Below are positions 6,534 through 13,219 of a stretch of 15,592 bases of DNA, one piece after another. The stretch's first letter is position 1. The number at the start of each line of letters is the position of its first letter. Position numbers and translations under genes: made by a program. Source of the stretch: Neptuniibacter sp. (GTDB lineage Bacteria > Pseudomonadota > Gammaproteobacteria > Pseudomonadales > Balneatricaceae); contig JASBRM010000217.1 of NCBI GenBank assembly GCA_030149405.1, positions 1 to 15,592 of the forward strand, written 5' to 3'. The notes below the pieces were generated by a model that was given only the letters and a program-made list of their open reading frames with translations, had not been told where the DNA came from and searched no databases.

Positions 6534-7916
6534 ATGGATGATCTGATGAATATAGCAGCCATTCGCAGAAAAAAAATCGCCATTGTAGGCTCCGGTATTT
6601 CAGGCCTGAGTTGCGCATGGTTACTAAACAAAACCCATGACGTCACTCTGTTTGAAAAAGACGACCGTTTAGGTGGCCATTCGAATACAGTGTCATTCAA
6701 TTTGGATGACAAAACTGTAGATGTTGATACCGGTTTTATTGTGTTTAACCCGGTCAATTATCCAAATCTGGTAAAACTGTTTGAATTGTTGAATGTAGAT
6801 AACTGCGAGACCGACATGTCCTTTGCAGTATCTATTAACCGTGGTCAGCTTGAGTATTCAGGAACCAGCCTCAATGGTTTGTTGGCACAGAGAGCAAACC
6901 TGCTAAAGCCATCTTTTTGGAAGATGATTTCAGATCTGCTTAGATTTTATAAGGAATCTGACCAGATGCTGCATGATCCCCATCTCAATGAAATCTCACT
7001 GGGTGAACTCCTTCAAAAGCATGGATATGGAAAACAGTTTATCTATAACCACCTTTTACCTATGGGTGCGGCAATCTGGTCCACACCGGTGGATCAAATG
7101 CTGCAATATCCGGCGGGGAGTTTTTTGCGTTTTTGTAAAAACCACGGGCTGGTGCAACTTAAAGACCGCCCACAATGGCGAACTGTGGTCGGTGGCAGCA
7201 AGAACTATGTGAAAAAAATTGCGGCGGAGCTGGAAGGCAAAATCCAGCTGAATAGCCGTATTCACAGAATCATCCGTAACCCTCAGCAAGTGATTATTGA
7301 AGATCATCATGGCAATCGCCAGTATTTTGATGATGTGGTTCTAGCCTGTCATTCTGACCAGGCTCTTGCTCTGTTGGATGCTCCATCAGAAGAGGAAAAA
7401 GAACTGCTGGAGCAATTCCCCTATCAGAGAAATATTGCCTACTTGCATATGGATGAATCCATGATGCCAAAAAGAAAAGCAGCCTGGTCCAGTTGGAACT
7501 ATCTATCAGAAGGCGCGAGAGATCAGTCACAACAGGTTTCCGTAACCTACTGGATGAATAAGCTTCAGCCCATTAATACAGAAACGCCATTATTTGTTTC
7601 TTTGAACCCTGTTCGGGAACCCGAAAAAGGCAGCATAATCCGCACTTTCTTTTATGATCATCCGACCTTTGGGAAAACCTCTTTTGCCGCTCAACAACGC
7701 TTGTGGGAATTGCAAGGCAGACAACGAACATGGTTCTGCGGTGCATATTTTGGTTATGGTTTCCATGAGGATGGTTTACAGTCAGGTCTGGCAGTGGCCG
7801 AACAATTAGGAGGTATTCCACGCCCCTGGCTACTTAAAAATAAAAATAGCCGAATCTTTGTTGGGCCTAATCCTGTTCAGACTGGTCATCAAGCTCCAGA
7901 GGTGGCGCATGCCTGA
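6534..7916 (+). CDS. FAD-dependent amine-oxidase-like protein, probable fatty acid desaturase
   Basis: This 460-residue flavoprotein of the amine oxidase/phytoene desaturase fold begins with a Rossmann dinucleotide motif (IAIVGSGISGLSCAW, residues 15-29), an acidic residue at the end of strand 2 (E41) and RLGGHSNT (45-52). A C-terminal FAD-contact segment reads WFCGAYFGYGFHEDGLQSG. Homologues are often annotated as NAD/FAD-binding or cyclopropane fatty acid-associated proteins and co-occur with DUF1365 and Cfa-like genes. In R. sphaeroides and Rhodopseudomonas palustris such genes make methylated furan fatty acids, and I infer a UfaD-like role: desaturating a methylated acyl chain on phospholipid. 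The ATG at 6534 has AAGGA 13 bases upstream, which is far; M5 at 6546 is an alternative. The gene overlaps the next by 8 bases. Confidence 0.85.
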   Translation: MDDLMNIAAIRRKKIAIVGSGISGLSCAWLLNKTHDVTLFEKDDRLGGHSNTVSFNLDDKTVDVDTGFIVFNPVNYPNLVKLFELLNVDNCETDMSFAVSINRGQLEYSGTSLNGLLAQRANLLKPSFWKMISDLLRFYKESDQMLHDPHLNEISLGELLQKHGYGKQFIYNHLLPMGAAIWSTPVDQMLQYPAGSFLRFCKNHGLVQLKDRPQWRTVVGGSKNYVKKIAAELEGKIQLNSRIHRIIRNPQQVIIEDHHGNRQYFDDVVLACHSDQALALLDAPSEEEKELLEQFPYQRNIAYLHMDESMMPKRKAAWSSWNYLSEGARDQSQQVSVTYWMNKLQPINTETPLFVSLNPVREPEKGSIIRTFFYDHPTFGKTSFAAQQRLWELQGRQRTWFCGAYFGYGFHEDGLQSGLAVAEQLGGIPRPWLLKNKNSRIFVGPNPVQTGHQAPEVAHA

Positions 7917-8718
7917 ACTTAGCAGTTGCCTCTACACAGGAACAGTTATGCACCACCGGTTAAGGTTGGTAAAGCATCGTTTCGTTTACAAGGTTTTTTC
8001 GCTGCTGGTTGATCTGGATGAACTCACCCTATTAGACAAGTTCCGCTTTTTCTCTATAAACCGTTTTAACCTATTCTCTTTTCACGAAAAAGATCATGGC
8101 CAGGGATCAGGCAATCTGGCGGCAGAGATCCGTTTATTACTCAGTAACCGCGGTTATCAATCTGAAAACTTCAAAATCAGATTGCTCTGTTATCCACGGA
8201 TTCTTGGTTACACTTTCAATCCACTCAGCGTCTATTTCTGTTATGACAATGCAGATCAGCTTCAGGTTATTCTGTATGAGGTGAGCAATACATTTGGCTC
8301 CAGACATACCTACTTACTAGAAGCCGAAGGCCAGCCCGACATCGTCAGGCATGGCTGCTCAAAGTTAATGTATGTGAGCCCATTTATGCCTATGGATACA
8401 GCCTATGGGTTCCGTATTAAGCCCCCTTCAGAAAATGTCGCAGTTTATATTCGACAAAGTGAACAAACCTCTGACGAAACCGTCGCTCCTATACTCAATG
8501 CTACTTTTTCCGGGAAAAAGCAGGCCTTGTCTGATCGCAGCCTGATTAAAGTTTTTATGAAATACCCCCTTATGACTATGAAGGTTATGGGCGGCATCCA
8601 TTGGGAAGCCCTTAAGCTATGGCGTAAAAAATTAAAGATCCAACCGCGGGATAAAAACGTAAGCCATAGCATAAGTTGGCAGGATAAAAATGGAGCCATG
8701 CACTATGAAAGCTTGTGA
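7909..8718 (+). CDS. DUF1365 protein, probable furan fatty acid synthesis partner
   Basis: The 269-residue protein shows the DUF1365 hallmarks: an N-terminal LYTGTVMHHR and KHRFVYKVFSLLVDLDEL, then a YPRILGYTFNPLSVYFCY block (95-112) and YEVSNTFGSRHTYLL. The family has no solved general reaction. In furan fatty acid producers a protein from this neighbourhood (UfaO) is needed to insert the oxygen atom from O2, and DUF1365 is my best match for that role, by inference. I place the start at ATG 7909, with GAGGTG six bases upstream. This overlaps the stop of the preceding gene (ATGCCTGA); an in-frame TTG at 7858 lies deep inside that gene. The 3' end overlaps the start of the methyltransferase gene. 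Confidence 0.85.
   Translation: MPELSSCLYTGTVMHHRLRLVKHRFVYKVFSLLVDLDELTLLDKFRFFSINRFNLFSFHEKDHGQGSGNLAAEIRLLLSNRGYQSENFKIRLLCYPRILGYTFNPLSVYFCYDNADQLQVILYEVSNTFGSRHTYLLEAEGQPDIVRHGCSKLMYVSPFMPMDTAYGFRIKPPSENVAVYIRQSEQTSDETVAPILNATFSGKKQALSDRSLIKVFMKYPLMTMKVMGGIHWEALKLWRKKLKIQPRDKNVSHSISWQDKNGAMHYESL
8636..8661 (+). promoter_or_regulatory. Possible internal ECF promoter ahead of the Cfa-like gene
   Basis: Inside the 3' end of the DUF1365 gene, AGATC (8636-8640, followed by C), 17 bases and CGTA (8658-8661) fit the signature with one -35 mismatch. The predicted start is near 8668, about 20 bases before the ATG at 8690. It might boost methyltransferase expression over the upstream genes. Confidence 0.35.
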
Positions 8719-9934
8719 AACCTCAAGAACCCTAACCACCCCGGTTCGTAATCCAGAACCAAGCTGGTTAGAAAAAAGGTTGCTGTCTAAGCTAACCCCT
8801 TTACTGGATCGAGAATTTGGCTCTATACACCTTACCCTACCAAGCGGATACCGTTGTCATCTAGGTAACGGATACCCAGAAGCCGATGTTAAATTACTGA
8901 ACTACCGACCTCTGCTGCGTCTCTATCTCGGTGGCATCAATGGCTGGTCTGAAAGCTACATTGCCGGTGAGTGGGAAAGCAGTAATCTCACGTCGCTTGT
9001 GCTCTGGGCATTAGCCTATGAAGAGGGTTTATCAAGTTTTGCCAAGGCTAGCTTTTTCACCGAGACTCTGCATAACCTTTACCACTGGCAACGTGACAAC
9101 AGCCGTAAAGGAAGCCGTAAAAATATCTCAGCCCACTACGATCTGGGTAATGATTTTTATAAGCGCTGGCTGGATCAAAGTATGACCTATTCCGCGGCTC
9201 TATACGAAAACCCAGAGCAACCTTTGGAACAGGCTCAACGCAATAAAAATGCTCGCATTCTAGAACTTCTTGATGCGCAGCCAGACCAGCATATTGTCGA
9301 AATAGGCTGCGGATGGGGTGGTTTTGCAGCACAAGCTGCGGAAGATAAGCAACTGAAAGTGCATGGCATTACCCTCTCAAAAGAACAGCTAAGTTGGGCT
9401 AAAAACCAAATCAGTAACAAGCAGTTAGATAATCAGGTCCACCTTTCGCTGACGGACTACCGCGATCTTGAACATAAATACGATGGAGTCGTTTCTATTG
9501 AGATGTTTGAGGCTGTGGGTGAATCCCATTGGGATAGCTACTTCGAGACACTTAACAAAGTGCTGAAACCCGGCGGTAAAGCCGTGCTCCAGGTGATTTC
9601 AATCGAAGAGAATCGTTTCGAGGAATATCGTAAACAAGCGGACTTTATCCAGCGTTATGTGTTCCCCGGCGGGATGCTGCCAAGTATCACGGCTCTCAAA
9701 GATAAAATCAGTGAACATCAGTTTGAGCTGGTTGAGATGCAGCTGTTTGGTAAAGACTACGCGCAAACGCTTAGAGAATGGAAAGACCAGTTTGTTGCAA
9801 GCTGGGATGAGATCAAGCCCTTAGGTTTTGATGAGCAGTTCTACCGCTTATGGAACTATTATCTGGCATATTGCGAAGGTGGCTTTGAACATGGTTCGAT
9901 CGATGTTGGGCTTTATGTTCTTGCTCGAAAATAA
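8690..9934 (+). CDS. Cfa-like SAM-dependent fatty acid methyltransferase (UfaM-like)
   Basis: The 414-residue protein belongs to the Mycolic acid cyclopropane synthase/Cfa family. Residues about 145-300 form the SAM-binding core: HYDLGNDFYKRWLDQSMTYS, motif I VEIGCGWGGFAAQAA (203-217), and SIEMFEAVG with conserved E274. The C-terminal part has YVFPGGMLPS and NYYLAYCEGGF. Two residues that bind bicarbonate in E. coli Cfa are replaced: C139 by A169 and H266 by Q301. Together with the neighbouring genes this suggests methyl transfer to a phospholipid acyl double bond without cyclopropane closure, the first step of furan fatty acid synthesis. ATG 8690 has AGGAT five bases upstream; ATG 8705 (GGAG upstream) is possible. 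The gene overlaps the DUF1365 gene by 29 bases and is convergent with the next operon. Confidence 0.92.
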   Translation: MEPCTMKACETSRTLTTPVRNPEPSWLEKRLLSKLTPLLDREFGSIHLTLPSGYRCHLGNGYPEADVKLLNYRPLLRLYLGGINGWSESYIAGEWESSNLTSLVLWALAYEEGLSSFAKASFFTETLHNLYHWQRDNSRKGSRKNISAHYDLGNDFYKRWLDQSMTYSAALYENPEQPLEQAQRNKNARILELLDAQPDQHIVEIGCGWGGFAAQAAEDKQLKVHGITLSKEQLSWAKNQISNKQLDNQVHLSLTDYRDLEHKYDGVVSIEMFEAVGESHWDSYFETLNKVLKPGGKAVLQVISIEENRFEEYRKQADFIQRYVFPGGMLPSITALKDKISEHQFELVEMQLFGKDYAQTLREWKDQFVASWDEIKPLGFDEQFYRLWNYYLAYCEGGFEHGSIDVGLYVLARK

Positions 9935-9953
9935 CCCAACAATAGATCAATTA

Positions 9954-10382
9954 TCAATGTGACATTTTACGGCGCAGATTTTTAATCACTGCGCCAATTA
10001 ACGGTATTTTCTGCATCAGTTCAGATGCATCCCAGTAGTCATGATGCAACATAACTCTACCATCACCATCTTGTACAACACGGCTCGCCCCTTCAAACTC
10101 CACTTTTCCTGTCAACCCACTTGAGGCCGTGAATGTCCAATACATTACGCCTTCTTTTTCATTGTCATCGCCAGCTAACAAGCATGAATGAACCTGAAAC
10201 GAAACCTGATCCAGTTTTTGATACATATCCTCAAGGATATGAATGAACTCATTCTGTGTGTACGTATGATTGAAAGGATCACGAAACTCAACAGAATCGG
10301 CCAGATACTGTCGCAGTTCAGGAAGGTTATCAGCGGTCAGATTAGAAAGTTGCTGCGCGTAACGGGAAAGCCAATTATCCAT
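9954..10382 (-). CDS. SnoaL/NTF2-like protein
   Basis: This 142-residue cytosolic protein has the NTF2-like cone fold pattern: an N-terminal helix (WLSRYAQQLSNL), a helix leading into VEFRDPFN, a second helix (NEFIHILEDMYQKL), then beta strands (MYWTFTASS, KVEFEGASRVV, VMLHHDYWDA). The fold hosts small hydrophobic ligands in isomerases and hydratases but also many non-enzymes. HDYWD near the end resembles the H-DYWD motif common in this subgroup. The ATG overlaps the stop of the dehydrogenase gene by 8 bases, so it is the last gene of the five-gene operon. The 19-base gap to the Cfa-like gene stop shows no clear terminator. A specific reaction cannot be assigned; action on oxidised or modified fatty acids is a guess. 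Confidence 0.82.
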   Translation of the reverse strand: MDNWLSRYAQQLSNLTADNLPELRQYLADSVEFRDPFNHTYTQNEFIHILEDMYQKLDQVSFQVHSCLLAGDDNEKEGVMYWTFTASSGLTGKVEFEGASRVVQDGDGRVMLHHDYWDASELMQKIPLIGAVIKNLRRKMSH

Positions 10383-11178
10383 GTTTTTCGCTGGTTACAG
10401 TTGGATGGTCTGTTTTTACAGTACGACTGATTAAACCAAAATACCAGCTGTACGGCAGGATACGCAGAAGTTTCAGGAAAAAGGTGAAACGTTTGGGAAA
10501 AGTAATCTCAAAACGCTGGCTGAGCAAACCTTGTAGAATCCGTTCTGCAGCCTGATCCACTTCCATTAATGCAGGCATTTTGAAATCGTTTTTATCGGTT
10601 AAGGGGGTACGCACAAAGCCAGGATTAATCACCTGTAGTTTTACGCCTGTACCATATAGGTCCAATCTCAACGCTTCACATAAATTGATCAAAGCTGCTT
10701 TACCCGCACCATAGGCCGCAGCCGTGGGCAGGCCTCGGTAACCCGCAACAGATGCCATAACAGCCAATTGTCCTTTGTCACGCTCCAGGAACCGTTTAAG
10801 AATCGGATCAATACAGTTAAGCGTACCCAGGAGATTAATCTGTAAAAGCTTAGAACAGCGTTCTGAGGAAAATACCTGCGCTGGAAATGGATCATGGTTC
10901 CCTGCATTGAGGACCACTAAATCAGGAACTCCGCTTCCTGCATCCCAACTTGCAACCATATCTTCAATCTGTTGGCGATCTGTAATATCCATCGGAATAG
11001 GCACAATGGTTCCAGAGTAATGTTTGCACTTTTCATGTAAATGCCAGAGTTCCTCAATGGTCCTTGAAGAAGTATATACAGTCAGGCCTTTTTGGCAGAG
11101 TAACTCAGCTAATGCCCTACCAATACCTCTTCCGGCACCGGTAATCCAAGCACTCTTCCAGGGTAATGACGTGTTCAT
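10375..11178 (-). CDS. Short-chain dehydrogenase/reductase
   Basis: This classical SDR of 267 residues has the cofactor motif TGAGRGIG (13-20), NAG (91-93), a catalytic serine S143 (MASVAGYRG), Y156 and K160 in AAYGAGKAA, and PGFVRT after the active site. The residues after the first glycine motif (SSRT) suggest an NADPH preference. A C-terminal hydrophobic stretch (FTFFLKLLRILPYSWYFGLI, about 233-252) may bind membrane, consistent with a lipid substrate. The start is ATG 11178 with GGAGG seven bases upstream, overlapping the DUF3833 stop by 4 bases (ATGA); an in-frame GTG at 11202 is inferior. It is the fourth gene of the operon. SDRs also occur near furan fatty acid genes in other bacteria, but the substrate is not known. 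Confidence 0.92.
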   Translation of the reverse strand: MNTSLPWKSAWITGAGRGIGRALAELLCQKGLTVYTSSRTIEELWHLHEKCKHYSGTIVPIPMDITDRQQIEDMVASWDAGSGVPDLVVLNAGNHDPFPAQVFSSERCSKLLQINLLGTLNCIDPILKRFLERDKGQLAVMASVAGYRGLPTAAAYGAGKAALINLCEALRLDLYGTGVKLQVINPGFVRTPLTDKNDFKMPALMEVDQAAERILQGLLSQRFEITFPKRFTFFLKLLRILPYSWYFGLISRTVKTDHPTVTSEKHG

Positions 11179-11756
11179 TTGCTTACCTCCGCGAGACTGC
11201 ACCCTGTTGTAAGTTCCCGATGAGGTTGATCAGAAACCTTCCTGATGTACAAAGTTATTTCACCAACCTCTATGCCAAATTTGTACATACTGGCACGGTT
11301 GATCAGATTGTGTTCGTCAACCAGGAACATCCAGTCATTCAGCTTTATATCCCAGGTTTTACCATTCACCGGCACTGCAAGCGTGTACTGCCAGTTAAGG
11401 GCATTACCAGCAACCTCACCTTCCGCCAATCCAATTACATCACCTGCCTGGCCCTGATAGCGCTTACCCGATTTCTGTAATAACCAACAACGATGTTGCT
11501 CTTCACCATCTGCAAAATAGAACAGTTCATCCAGTATTCCTTGATCGCCTTCCCAGCTTCCAAGAATGTCGGCTTTGAACCTTCTGCTTACTTTTCCTTT
11601 GTAATCCTGCACAATCCCGTAGGCTTCAAGATGTCCGTTGAAGAACTGACTTAGATCCAGTTGAGGCTCTTCGCCACGGTAATCGTCTAGCTTGGTTGAA
11701 CAAGCGGTTAAAAAAGGAATTAATGCCATAACGATTACCTTACCTAAGTTCTTCAT
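11175..11756 (-). CDS. DUF3833 family lipoprotein
   Basis: The 193-residue product begins with a lipoprotein signal peptide: a charged start, a hydrophobic stretch and an LTAC lipobox with C19 as the acylated residue. The mature part matches DUF3833: LSQFFNGHLEAYGIVQDYKGKVSRRF, then alternating strands (FKADILGSWEGD, GILDELFYFADGE, WQYTLAVPVNGKTWDIKLNDWMFLVDE) and a final MYKFGIEVGEITLYIRK. The pattern suggests a lipocalin-like beta barrel, which would suit a lipid carrier at the envelope, but this is inference from strand pattern. The ATG at 11756 has GGGGAG nine bases upstream and overlaps the previous gene by 17 bases. DUF3833 genes are usually seen in this gene set; no biochemical function is established to my knowledge. 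Confidence 0.88.
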   Translation of the reverse strand: MKNLGKVIVMALIPFLTACSTKLDDYRGEEPQLDLSQFFNGHLEAYGIVQDYKGKVSRRFKADILGSWEGDQGILDELFYFADGEEQHRCWLLQKSGKRYQGQAGDVIGLAEGEVAGNALNWQYTLAVPVNGKTWDIKLNDWMFLVDEHNLINRASMYKFGIEVGEITLYIRKVSDQPHRELTTGCSLAEVSK

Positions 11757-12264
11757 CAGTGGATTCTCCCCTGAGCTCTTTAGCTAATTCTGGATAGCTG
11801 CTTTTTTCAGACAGCCAGATATTAATAAACGCATTACTGAACTCAGGATCTGTAACCACTCCGATCCAGCTCTGGTTGTGGAAGAAGTTTCCATGGCCTT
11901 GTTCATCAATCCAAAAACTCAGCTGGTCACCTTTGCTGATCTCAGGCCAGATTTGATTCAGTTGCCCAATCCAAATTGGAATTTTTTCTGATTCGGTGAA
12001 CATTTCGAGCTGCTCTTCTGTCTCTTCAATGAGATCAGCTTTGGAAATATTTCGCTTGTATGTCAGTTCCAAAAGCAGTGGATTTGGTTTATTCACATTT
12101 GAGTAATTGCCTGATGGGGTAAACAGTGCGGCCGAATAGATATGGAACCAAAGCACTTTTAATTCCGCTTCCCCCACCTTATTCCAATTTTCAGGCGCAG
12201 TGATGGAACCTGCACTGGCGGTAGAGACAAGCAATATGAATATAAAGGCTACGAGTTTTTGCAT
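11740..12264 (-). CDS. Exported chalcone isomerase-like domain protein
   Basis: I start this 174-residue protein at ATG 12264, which follows GGAGGG and opens a clean signal peptide (MQKLVAFIFILLVSTASA, cut after residue 18). An in-frame upstream extension to 12321 lies inside the preceding gene and would bury the signal peptide. The mature part has the bacterial chalcone-isomerase-like (Chalcone_3) pattern: W-KVGEAELKVLWFHIYSAALFTP, LLLELTYKRNISK-DLIEET, W---L-QIWPEISKGDQLSFWID, and a terminal WLSEKSSYPELAKELRG. Proteins of this fold include fatty acid-binding members, so periplasmic lipid binding is plausible, but isomerase activity should not be assumed. It overlaps DUF2878 by 16 bases upstream and DUF3833 by 17 downstream. 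Confidence 0.87.
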   Translation of the reverse strand: MQKLVAFIFILLVSTASAGSITAPENWNKVGEAELKVLWFHIYSAALFTPSGNYSNVNKPNPLLLELTYKRNISKADLIEETEEQLEMFTESEKIPIWIGQLNQIWPEISKGDQLSFWIDEQGHGNFFHNQSWIGVVTDPEFSNAFINIWLSEKSSYPELAKELRGESTDEELR

Positions 12265-12770
12265 AGGTAGCCCTCCAGAGATTGGCTCATCCAGATCAGG
12301 ATGGGGAATAACACAGCCCATATGGCAGCAATGGAGAAGGCACTCACTATCAGTGGCTGGGTCAACTCGACTGCATCAAAGTGAGCGGCAGCCATATAGG
12401 CGAAACTGCCACCTATAGCTCCCGCAATTATCGCAATGAACCGTTTGCTGGCAAAAAAAGCAAGGCTTTGCCGCAGGGTTGCGCAAAAGCCGAACCATAG
12501 TAACAACAACCAGATTGGGGTAATTCCCTGAACTTGGTCAAAACGGAAAAAACCCACCAGGGTCAGAATACAATCAACGCAATAGCCTATAAGACCAGTG
12601 ATTAATACGATCTGAAACTCGAGTAATGGCTGCTTATGAAACAACATATGCATTAGCAAAAGTCCCGTAACAATGAGCAACGCATGATTGCCTAAAAAAA
12701 TACTCAGGGACCAGACCAGATTAAAGCCAAGAAGGTTTACCCAGAAATTTTGTGAATAGCCTGAAAACAT
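12249..12770 (-). CDS. DUF2878 integral membrane protein
   Basis: This 173-residue hydrophobic protein has about five or six membrane segments: LLGFNLVWSLSIFLG, HALLIVTGLLLMHMLF, FQIVLITGLIGYCVDCILTLVGFF, ITPIWLLLLWFGFCATL, FIAIIAGAIGGSFAYMAAA and LIVSAFSIAAIWAVLFPILIW. It fits DUF2878, a family of unknown function that travels with Cfa, DUF1365 and DUF3833 genes. I chose ATG 12770 because AGGAGG lies five bases upstream; ATG 12785 and a TTG at 12809 lack a site, and the last lies upstream of the predicted transcript start. It is the first gene of a five-gene operon behind an exact ECF promoter. A role in moving or modifying membrane lipids is possible but unproven. Confidence 0.86.
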   Translation of the reverse strand: MFSGYSQNFWVNLLGFNLVWSLSIFLGNHALLIVTGLLLMHMLFHKQPLLEFQIVLITGLIGYCVDCILTLVGFFRFDQVQGITPIWLLLLWFGFCATLRQSLAFFASKRFIAIIAGAIGGSFAYMAAAHFDAVELTQPLIVSAFSIAAIWAVLFPILIWMSQSLEGYLCKNS

Positions 12771-12790
12771 TACATCCTCCTGCATAATGT

Positions 12791-12816
12791 TACGCTTGGG
12801 GACGGCCAACAGATCA
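12791..12816 (-). promoter_or_regulatory. ECF promoter of the DUF2878 operon
   Basis: On the minus strand TGATC (12816-12812, followed by T), 17 bases and CGTA (12794-12791, continuing ACA). The predicted start near 12784 leaves a leader of about 14 bases that holds the strong AGGAGG site before ATG 12770. Confidence 0.65.
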
Positions 12817-12829
12817 TATTCTCAGGGTG

Positions 12830-13219
12830 ATTAAGCAGCTTTGAACCCTCATTAATGCACCCATAGACATGGGAACAACCCACACAATAATGAGAATCAA
12901 TTTCATTTAATTCTATAATATTTTATAGTTTTGAACGCTTCATACATAAAGAAGCGATAGATGATAGTGAGAAGTTGAAGGGATTTTTTAACTGCTGTCG
13001 CGGTGAATGTGTAAAAAGTTAATGACTCTACCGCCGACTCAAGAAAATCCAATGGCACTAAGGTTGCTTAAGAAATAAACAACTCTATATTCACAGAAAG
13101 TTCACAAATATGCCTTAAGTTGGTGCATAGAAGCGTTTTAAGTGACTATTCAGTAGCTATTTCATCATCAAACTACTCGACGAATAGCAGGGAAACGACA
13201 TATGACATAGGAGTCAATT
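12830..13219. other. Gene-free stretch upstream of the chemoreceptor
   Basis: About 390 AT-rich bases without a credible gene. It holds a Fur-box-like 19-mer (12886-12904), a TATAAT at 12914-12919, and a repeated TTCACA (13090-13095 and 13101-13106) that may belong to a chemoreceptor promoter. I see no sigma-28 promoter, RNA gene or clear terminator. Confidence 0.5.
12886..12904. promoter_or_regulatory. Possible Fur box
   Basis: AATAATGAGAATCAATTTC matches 15 of 19 positions of the E. coli Fur consensus (GATAATGATAATCATTATC). It lies about 116 bases upstream of the DUF2878 start and about 315 upstream of the chemoreceptor, so its target is unclear. A TATAAT follows at 12914-12919 on the plus strand. 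AT-rich DNA can produce such matches by chance. Confidence 0.35.

Noticed and set aside
8690..9934. Plain cyclopropane-fatty-acyl-phospholipid synthase (cfa)
   Set aside because: The C139 and H266 equivalents are Ala and Gln, and the gene is embedded with amine-oxidase-like and DUF1365 genes, so a methylase without ring closure is more likely.
13090..13130. Sigma-28 (flagellar) promoter for the chemoreceptor
   Set aside because: I found no TAAA...GCCGATAA-like pair. Repeated TTCACA with a poor -10 is not enough to call a promoter.
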